Under the pieces are notes generated by a model. The model saw only the letters and a list, made by a program, of their open reading frames with translations. It did not search any database and was not told the origin of the DNA. A program made the position numbers and the translations under genes. A DNA stretch of 8,494 nucleotides. It comes from Parvibaculum sp. GTDB lineage: Bacteria; Pseudomonadota; Alphaproteobacteria; Parvibaculales; Parvibaculaceae. Shown one piece after another: positions 1-4,368 of the stretch (positions within the stretch are counted from its first letter, which is position 1; every line of letters starts with the position of its first letter). The stretch spans positions 1 to 8,494 of the forward strand of contig JACIYQ010000093.1 in the NCBI GenBank assembly GCA_014359855.1, written 5' to 3'.

Positions 1-495
1 GGAACGCTGATTTCGCTGAATGATGGCGAGCGGCCCGTAATCGGCCTCATGGACCAGCCTTATATCGGCGAACGATTTGTCGGGCGGCCGGGCGGCAGCG
101 AGCTGATCGGCCCGATGGGCACCATCCCGCTCAAAACCAGCGCCTGCACGAAACTCGAGGAGGCGCTGATCGGCAATACCGATCCCGCCATGTTCCATCT
201 CGACGACGAGAAGGCGGCCTTCCGCGAGATATCGTCGAAGGTGCGGCTCAGGCGCTTCGGCGGCGATTGCTATTTCTACTGTCTGCTCGCGGCCGGCACG
301 CTCGACCTCGTGATCGAGAGCGGCTTGCAGCCCTACGACATCCAGGCGCTGATCCCCGTGATCGAGAATGCGGGCGGCATCGTGACGAGCTGGTCGGGCG
401 GCGATGCGCAGGAGGGCGGACAGGTGGTGGCGGCCGCCAATGAGGAGCTGCATGAGGCCGCGCTGAAGATTTTGAGGGGCGCGGCGGTCGCTTAG
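1..495 (+). CDS. hisN: Histidinol-phosphatase, inositol-monophosphatase family (3' part)
   Basis: The frame is open from base 1, so the gene begins upstream; 164 codons remain of the roughly 260 usual for the family. The visible part is the C-terminal half of an IMPase-fold phosphatase. It starts after the metal-binding DPxDGT motif and contains GGDCYFYCLLAAGTLDLVIE followed by LQPYDIQALIPVIENAGG. That second block is the form of the IMPase second metal motif (usually WDxAAG) seen in HisN-type histidinol-phosphate phosphatases. These enzymes dephosphorylate L-histidinol phosphate, the penultimate stage of histidine biosynthesis, in the cytoplasm with Mg2+. It converges on the hydrolase gene at 540-1478 with 44 bases between the two stops. 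A close relative acting on another sugar or inositol phosphate cannot be excluded, but PYDIQALIPVIENAGG argues for HisN. Confidence 0.85.
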   Translation, partial: GTLISLNDGERPVIGLMDQPYIGERFVGRPGGSELIGPMGTIPLKTSACTKLEEALIGNTDPAMFHLDDEKAAFREISSKVRLRRFGGDCYFYCLLAAGTLDLVIESGLQPYDIQALIPVIENAGGIVTSWSGGDAQEGGQVVAAANEELHEAALKILRGAAVA

Positions 496-539
496 TTTTT
501 GTTCGTTCCTGCCACCCTCCCCGAGGTGGGGATTCCAGT

Positions 540-1478
540 TCAACCTTTCACAAACCTGTCGAACGCTTCCCAGAAGACGGCGCGTGCGGGATCGCGCTCG
601 ATCAGGATTTCGTGGCCCGCCTCCGGCACGACGGCGAGCGCCGCCTGCGGCAGATGCGAAGCCGCATATGAAAGCGCGAGCGACGAGACGAGCTTGTCCT
701 TCGCGGCTTCGCAGATGAGGACGGGCGTCTCGACCGAGGCGAGCCAGGCGGGCGACGCGGCCTCGTCCATCGCGCGGAAGGCGGCATGAAGCCAGCCGAC
801 CGTCGCCGCGCCGAGACCGAGCTTCGGCTCCGCCCGTGTCAACGCCTGCAGGATCGCATAGCGCCGCTCGTCATGGGTCAGGATGTTTTCCTCGAAGGGA
901 ACTTCGTCGTTCGCCTTCGCATTGCCTCCGGGCACGTAACGCTCGTCCTGCCCCAATGCGTGAAGCAGGGTGACGATGGCGCGAATGGCGCGCTCCATCC
1001 ACTTCGTGAAATTGAGGCCGAGCATCGGCGCGGAGAAGACCGCACGTGAGAACCAGTCGGGATGGGCGCGCAGTCCGCGCAGCAGGATTTGCCCGCCCAT
1101 GGAATGCGCCAGCGCGATCCAGGGCTTCGGAAAGGAAGGCGCAACCTCGACCATGAAGCGCGCGAGATCGCGGTCGAATGTCGAGAAGCCGTCTATATGC
1201 CCCTTGCGCCCGTCATCGAGGATCCGCGCCGAGAGGCCCTGCCCGCGCCAGTCGAGCGTGGCGACGGCAAAGCCGCGCGACCGCAATTCGCCGATCGTCT
1301 CGAAATATTTCTCGGCGAATTCCGTGCGTCCGCCGAAAAGAAAAACCGTGCCGCGCGGCGCGGCGTCGTCCCGCCAGACGAGATAGCGCAGACGCGCGCC
1401 GTCATCCGCGTCGAGCCAGAAGGCCTCGCCGCCCTCCGGCATCGGATTTTCGGGAATGAGGATGACGGGTGCCTTCAC
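540..1478 (-). CDS. Alpha/beta hydrolase, lysophospholipase (PldB-like) type
   Basis: A 312-residue serine hydrolase. The nucleophile elbow is AHSMGG with Ser126. The likely acid is Asp261 in AAKDKLVSS and the likely base is His289 in PEAGHEIL, which completes the Ser-Asp-His triad in order. DWRGQGLS near residues 76-83 is typical of the lysophospholipase/monoacylglycerol lipase branch. No signal peptide is seen, so it should be cytoplasmic or membrane-peripheral. The frame extends upstream to 1652, but that extra part is Arg/Pro-rich and overlaps the SCP2 gene antisense to nothing known. I place the start at the GTG of 1478 because its GTG overlaps the TGA of the preceding gene (GTGA at 1478-1475), a classic coupling arrangement. 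An ATG at 1442 is the alternative. Substrate is not determinable; lysophospholipid or a monoacylglycerol-like ester is inference from family. Confidence 0.85.
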   Translation of the reverse strand: MKAPVILIPENPMPEGGEAFWLDADDGARLRYLVWRDDAAPRGTVFLFGGRTEFAEKYFETIGELRSRGFAVATLDWRGQGLSARILDDGRKGHIDGFSTFDRDLARFMVEVAPSFPKPWIALAHSMGGQILLRGLRAHPDWFSRAVFSAPMLGLNFTKWMERAIRAIVTLLHALGQDERYVPGGNAKANDEVPFEENILTHDERRYAILQALTRAEPKLGLGAATVGWLHAAFRAMDEAASPAWLASVETPVLICEAAKDKLVSSLALSYAASHLPQAALAVVPEAGHEILIERDPARAVFWEAFDRFVKG

Positions 1479-1852
1479 TCGCGAAACCCGTCCCCGGTCG
1501 CGTTCGATTGGCGAAGCATGATGGGCCGGAGGCGCGCGACGACGGCGACATCGCCGACAATGCGGATGCGCCCCTGCCGGAAGGCGGTGTTCTGGTCGAT
1601 ATGACGCTGGAAGATCGCGAGATTGAGCATGGGCTCGATATGGACCGTGCAATCGGCGGGCATGTCGCGGCGGTGGACCTCGTTCGGCTGCTTGCGCCCG
1701 TCGATGACGACGACGCCCGCACCCGGATGGACGAATTTGAGCACGGCGCCGAGCGAGACATCGCCGGCCAGCGCCGCCTTCAGGATCGCCTCGATTTCGT
1801 TTTCCGCTTCAAGCGCCGGATTGCCCCGGAGCGCTCCCGCCTTGCCTGCCAT
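1475..1852 (-). CDS. SCP2 sterol-carrier domain protein
   Basis: A 125-residue single-domain protein resembling the SCP2 (sterol carrier protein 2) fold. After a short N-terminal helix (ENEIEAILKAAL) it has the beta-rich core LGAVLKFVHPGAGVVVIDG, then DCTVHIEPMLNLAIF and RIRIVGDVAVVARLRPIML, matching SCP2's order of strands and the final helix after GD. Such proteins bind fatty acyl-CoA or other lipids in a hydrophobic tunnel; no catalytic role is expected. I chose the ATG at 1852 because AGAGG lies about 5 bases upstream of it. The longer frame from 1885 would start inside the candidate -10 box and has no Shine-Dalgarno. It is the first gene of a two-gene unit, its TGA overlapping the hydrolase's GTG start, which suggests the two proteins act on the same lipid pool. 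Confidence 0.8.
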   Translation of the reverse strand: MAGKAGALRGNPALEAENEIEAILKAALAGDVSLGAVLKFVHPGAGVVVIDGRKQPNEVHRRDMPADCTVHIEPMLNLAIFQRHIDQNTAFRQGRIRIVGDVAVVARLRPIMLRQSNATGDGFRE

Positions 1853-1880
1853 ATGCCTCTCATCCCTCGTGTCTGCCCGG

Positions 1881-1907
1881 ATCATAGCACCGGGAACGGC
1901 ATGCCAA
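1881..1907 (-). promoter_or_regulatory. Candidate sigma-70 promoter for the SCP2-hydrolase unit
   Basis: Read on the minus strand, TTGGCA (1907-1902) is followed after 15 bases by TATGAT (1886-1881). Both match the vegetative consensus at five of six positions, though the spacer is two bases short of ideal. Transcription would start near 1874, leaving about 20 bases of leader before the ATG at 1852. Supported only by eye. Confidence 0.35.
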
Positions 1908-1977
1908 CAGGCGTTGGGCTCCCGCCGATTTCCATTAGGGTTTCGGAGCTTCGCGACAGAGAGGACCGCCAGAACGC

Positions 1978-2704
1978 ATGAGCCGGGAACAGGAAACGGA
2001 CGAGATCAGGCGCCGCCGCGACCTGGCGAAACGCCAGGGCGGCGAGGATTTCACGCTGAAAGGCGGTTCGCCGAACCCGGCGGGCCCGCGAAAGAGTGTC
2101 TATGCGGAAGAACTGGCGCTCACCTACAAGGTGCCGCTGGTGCGGCTCCACGAAGGCGGCGGCAGCAGCGTGGCGGCGACCGAGGAAGAGGCGCTTGCCG
2201 AGATCGCACGCTTTCTCTCCACCTGCCCGACAATGTGTGGCAGTGGCCGCCGGATATCGAAGCAGACGACCCGCGCGACCGCATTGACGAAAGCCTGCGC
2301 GACATCGTGCCGAGGGACCGGCGCAGGCGGCACAGAAGCTTCGCCGCTTCGCCGATATGTGCAACACGTTTCACCTGTCCATCCTCTCCTTCGTCGACGA
2401 ACCGGGCTTCATGATCGGTTCGGCCCCGGAGAAGGCGGCGACGGGCGCATTGCCGGTGGAGGGCGGTGTCGCGGTCGCCTTCGCGCGCGAGATCGCGGCG
2501 GCGGACGACCCCGGCGCGCTCCGCGCGGAACTGGAAGCGAGGCTGGCGGCGGGCCAATTGCCCTTCCCCCGCGCGGAAGGATTTTCGGTGCATGAACTCA
2601 TCGACCCGCGCGAGACGCGGGCGAAGCTCTGCGACTGGCTCGACTGGATCGGCCCACGCCGCACCATCGCGCGCGGCCCTTACATGACGACCATGAGGCC
2701 CTGA
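1978..2704 (+). pseudogene. Acyl-CoA carboxylase carboxyltransferase (beta) subunit, multiply deleted
   Basis: Relic of a biotin-dependent carboxyltransferase of the PccB/MccB/AccD type, which moves CO2 from carboxybiotin to an acyl-CoA. About 240 codons remain of a family length near 510-540. Conserved blocks occur in the right order but in three frames. Frame 1 (1978 on) holds the N-terminus EIRRRRDLAKRQGGE, which jumps straight to DFTLKGGSPNPAG and KVPLVRLHEGGG, then to EEEALAEIARFLS. Near 2220 a single base is missing and the match continues in frame 3 as LPDNVWQWPPDIEADDPRDR and RDIVPRDRRR. Near 2328 another loss shifts to frame 2: AQKLRRFADMCNTFHL, VDEPGFMIGS, a jump to GALPVEGGVAVAFAREI, and the normal C-terminus FSVHELIDPRETR to a TGA at 2704. 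The original start and stop are both preserved (AGAGGA about 10 bases upstream of the ATG). The first frame alone would yield a 205-residue nonsense-tailed protein. Family identity is clear; the acyl-CoA substrate is not. Confidence 0.85.
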
Positions 2705-2715
2705 GGACGGACAGT

Positions 2716-2748
2716 AAAAAGGCCCCACGCCAGGCGTGGGGCCTTTCC
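2716..2748. terminator. Bidirectional intrinsic terminator
   Basis: Perfect 11-base inverted repeat GGCCCCACGCC / GGCGTGGGGCC separated by one A (2721-2743); the innermost pairs must open to form the loop. It is flanked by AAAAA on the left and TTT on the right. On the minus strand it ends in TTTTT, serving the secreted-protein gene at 2769-3182. On the plus strand it ends in TTTCCCC, serving the carboxyltransferase relic. It sits between two convergent genes, as expected for a shared terminator. Confidence 0.85.
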
Positions 2749-2768
2749 CCTCTCCCCCCATCTCGAAC

Positions 2769-3182
2769 TCAGTAGTTCGAGAAGAGAATGGCGCCCGTTA
2801 TCGCGCTGATGCCTATCCAGAGCAGGACGTCGTCGCGGTCGCGCGCGCGGACCCTGTAATAGGGGCCGTAATGCGGGTGCGACGAGTAGTAGACCGGTTC
2901 GCTGACCACGTAATAATGATGACGTTCCACGACATAGGGACGCCAGTGCGACCAGGGCCGCGGATGGCCGCGATGGACGACCACCGGCGGGCGGTGATCG
3001 TAGTAGTGCCCGTGCCCGCGGTAATGCTTCGGGCCCTTGTAGTGACGGTCGTCGTAGCGATCGTAGCGCGCGAGCTCGACCTGCGCGTTCGTCTCGACAT
3101 TCACGATTGCCGCTTCAGCCGCCATCGGCGTCGAAAACCCGAGGGCGGCAGCAAGACCGGCTGAAATAATCTTCGTTTTCAT
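2769..3182 (-). CDS. Secreted His/Tyr-rich hypothetical protein
   Basis: A 137-residue protein I cannot assign to a named family. Residues 1-24 form a clear Sec signal peptide (MKTKIISAGLAAALGF... with a predicted cut after AAEA). Residues 40-118 are extraordinarily rich in His and Tyr: I count 12 His and 14 Tyr in that stretch, in runs such as HYRGHGHYYDH and RHHYY, with Arg, Asp and Pro between. The C-terminus LLWIGISAITGAILFSNY is hydrophobic and could insert in a membrane or pack as a glycine-containing helix. The start ATG has GGAAGG about 9 bases upstream. The gene is monocistronic, ended by the terminator at 2721-2743. Envelope location is well supported. Metal binding through the His clusters is inference from composition, in the manner of RcnB-like and similar periplasmic proteins. 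Confidence 0.8.
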   Translation of the reverse strand: MKTKIISAGLAAALGFSTPMAAEAAIVNVETNAQVELARYDRYDDRHYKGPKHYRGHGHYYDHRPPVVVHRGHPRPWSHWRPYVVERHHYYVVSEPVYYSSHPHYGPYYRVRARDRDDVLLWIGISAITGAILFSNY

Positions 3183-3197
3183 CTTGTCATCCTTCCA

Positions 3198-3225
3198 GTT
3201 CCGGACCGACCCCTTGATCCGGAAC
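3198..3225. repeat. 8-base inverted repeat in the leader of the secreted-protein gene
   Basis: GTTCCGGA (3198-3205) and TCCGGAAC (3218-3225) are perfect complements with a 12-base spacer. The element lies 16-43 bases upstream of the start codon at 3182, so it could be an operator or an mRNA hairpin just before the Shine-Dalgarno. Function is not known. Confidence 0.5.
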
Positions 3226-3244
3226 CAGAATGAGCGCGGACGGC

Positions 3245-3281
3245 TGAACGGCGCGTGGCGGCACCGTTCATCTGGCGTTCA
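3245..3281 (-). promoter_or_regulatory. TGAACG half-sites upstream of the secreted-protein gene
   Basis: On the minus strand TGAACG occurs twice in direct repeat, at 3281-3276 and 3270-3265. The 11-base period is one helical turn. A third copy in opposite orientation lies at 3250-3245. The inner pair forms a 7-base inverted repeat (TGAACGG / CCGTTCA) with a 12-base spacer. Direct repeats at one-turn spacing are typical of OmpR/PhoB-family response-regulator sites, but which regulator binds here is unknown. The block lies about 63-99 bases before the start of the 2769-3182 gene. Confidence 0.45.
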
Positions 3282-3318
3282 GGTTGAGGCGAGGATTTCC
3301 GCGGATTTTCCGGAAGGA

Positions 3319-3650
3319 TCAACCGCCAAGGAAGAGGCGGCCCACATCGGGATTTTCCAGAAGATCGGTACCTTCGCCGGCAAGCGCGACGCGGCCCGCG
3401 ACGAGCACATAACCGATATCGGCGAAGTCGAGACCGCGCTTTGCGTTCTGCTCGACCATGACGATGGTCTTGCCCTGCGCTTTCTGGAGATCGGCAAGAA
3501 TCTCGAAGACCATGTCGATCATGCGCGGCTCGAGGCCGATTGAAGGCTCGTCCACGGGTTCCTCGGCCGAGGCCGTGCCAGCGAAAAAAGAGGCCGCGCC
3601 GGAGAACATAAGCGCCGCGCTCAGGAGCACCCGGAAAACAGTTTCCTCAT
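3319..3650 (-). pseudogene. LivF-like ABC ATPase C-terminal fragment fused to a signal peptide
   Basis: The last 78 residues of this frame are the end of a branched-chain amino acid ABC transporter ATPase. VDEPSIGLEP contains the Walker B aspartate, the catalytic Glu and the D-loop; then come TIVMVEQNAKRGLDFADIGY and the LivF-style end LENPDVGRLFLGG. The Walker A, Q-loop and ABC signature, about 155 residues, are missing, so it cannot bind or hydrolyse ATP. In their place is a secretory leader, LLSAALMFSGAASFFAGTAS with an AEEP after it, which no LivF has. A GTG at 3630 opens this chimeric 103-codon frame. A better start is the ATG at 3650, preceded by a strong GGAGGGGG, but it reads MRKLFSGCS and stops. 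One extra G in the GGG run at 3632-3630 would join it to the leader. So a deletion fused the start of a periplasmic protein gene, plausibly the adjacent binding protein, to the livF tail, and a base was lost later. Confidence 0.75.
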
Positions 3651-3706
3651 CAATTCCCCCTCCGCAAGCCCGCGACTTTCGCCGCTGTTCGGGACCTTAT
3701 ACCCAT

Positions 3707-3736
3707 CTTGAAGCGCGAAGGCGAAATTCCCAAATA
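3707..3736 (+). promoter_or_regulatory. Candidate RpoH (sigma-32) heat-shock promoter
   Basis: CTTGAA (3707-3712) matches the heat-shock -35 element exactly. CCCAAATA (3729-3736) after a 16-base spacer resembles the -10 element CCCATNT. It lies about 110 bases before the hsp20 start codon, which fits a transcript starting near 3744 with a long structured leader. Supported by position and by the nature of the gene. Confidence 0.6.
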
Positions 3737-3743
3737 AGCCTTG

Positions 3744-3848
3744 CCGGGCGCCGGAGAAACGGGCCCGGCCGGGAAGCGGCCACCGGCCTCAAGGCGGTGA
3801 AAGGCTGTCTGTCCCTATCGGCAACATCGCTTGAAGAGGATGTGACTC
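3744..3848 (+). promoter_or_regulatory. ROSE-type RNA thermometer in the hsp20 leader
   Basis: The last hairpin pairs ACATC-G-CTT (3824-3832) with GAGGATGT (3836-3843) over a three-base loop GAA. It buries the Shine-Dalgarno AGGA (3837-3840), which lies 8 bases before the ATG. Within it TCGCT (3827-3831) faces AGGA with G3829 bulged. This is the UYGCU motif with the bulged guanine that defines ROSE elements of alphaproteobacterial small heat-shock genes. Upstream the leader holds further hairpins: CCGG-GCG-CCGG at 3744-3754, and GGCCGG (3767-3772) with CCGGCC (3783-3788), in line with the several stem-loops of known ROSE leaders. The expected effect is to block translation at normal temperature and open on heating. 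Pairing was worked out by hand, not by folding software. Confidence 0.75.
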
Positions 3849-4313
3849 ATGCGTGGATTCGATTTTTCTCCCCTTTACCGTTCGACTGTCGGCTTCGACC
3901 AGCTTCAATCGCTGCTCGATTCCGTGACGCAGGACGCGAGCCCCACCTATCCGCCCTACAATATCGAGCGGACCAGTGAAAACGACTACCGCATCACCGT
4001 CGCGGTTGCCGGTTTCGGCCAGGACGACCTCGACATCGAGGTGAAGCAGAACGTGCTCACGATCAGCGGCAAGCGCGCCGAGCCCGAAGAGACCAACTAT
4101 CTCTATCGCGGTATCGCCGGCCGCAGCTTCGAGCGCCGTTTCCAGCTCGCCGATCATGTCGAGGTGCAAGGCGCCCATCTCGAAAACGGGCTTCTTCACG
4201 TGGACCTCGTGCGCCGCGTGCCCGAGGCGCTGAAACCGCGCCGTGTCGAGATTTCGGCCCCGGCCAGGGGCGCGAAGACGCTTGAGGGCAATCTCGCGAC
4301 CGCCGCCGACTAA
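3849..4313 (+). CDS. Small heat-shock protein, Hsp20/IbpA type
   Basis: A 154-residue ATP-independent holdase chaperone that binds unfolding proteins and keeps them ready for DnaK/ClpB. The alpha-crystallin domain runs from about residue 37 (PPYNIERTSENDYRITVAVA) to about 135. It includes FGQDDLDIEVKQNVLTISGK, the strand FERRFQLADHVEV and the signature AHLENGLLHVDL. The V-E-I near residue 136 is the C-terminal I-x-I/V motif used in oligomer assembly. The N-terminus MRGFDFSPLYRSTVGFDQL is the typical class A (IbpA-like) arm. The gene stands alone: heat-shock promoter and thermometer upstream, strong terminator directly after. The regulation is thus likely double, by RpoH and by temperature-dependent translation. 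Confidence 0.95.
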   Translation: MRGFDFSPLYRSTVGFDQLQSLLDSVTQDASPTYPPYNIERTSENDYRITVAVAGFGQDDLDIEVKQNVLTISGKRAEPEETNYLYRGIAGRSFERRFQLADHVEVQGAHLENGLLHVDLVRRVPEALKPRRVEISAPARGAKTLEGNLATAAD

Positions 4314-4333
4314 GGTGTCGCGAACGGATATAC

Positions 4334-4368
4334 GAAGGGGCGCCAGCGGGCGCCCCTTCTTGCTTTTT
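4334..4368 (+). terminator. Intrinsic terminator of hsp20
   Basis: Perfect 11-base stem GAAGGGGCGCC / GGCGCCCCTTC with the four-base loop AGCG (4334-4359), followed by TTGCTTTTT. It begins 21 bases after the hsp20 stop and is oriented for the plus strand. The minus-strand side lacks a T tract, so it is unlikely to be efficient for the convergent synthetase gene, whose stop codon abuts it at 4368-4370. Confidence 0.9.

Noticed and set aside
512..531. Possible hairpin CCACC / GGTGG between the convergent hisN and hydrolase stops.
   Set aside because: Only five pairs with an eight-base loop and no T tract on either strand after it; too weak to call a terminator.
970..1981. Plus-strand frames of 138-180 codons across the hydrolase and SCP2 genes.
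   Set aside because: Antisense to genes with catalytic triad and SCP2 motifs; no Shine-Dalgarno or known motif in the plus frames.
1623..2414. A 263-codon plus-strand frame spanning the SCP2 gene and the carboxyltransferase relic.
   Set aside because: Only its late part (LPDNVWQWPP and after) is meaningful, and that is the frameshifted middle of the relic, not an independent gene.
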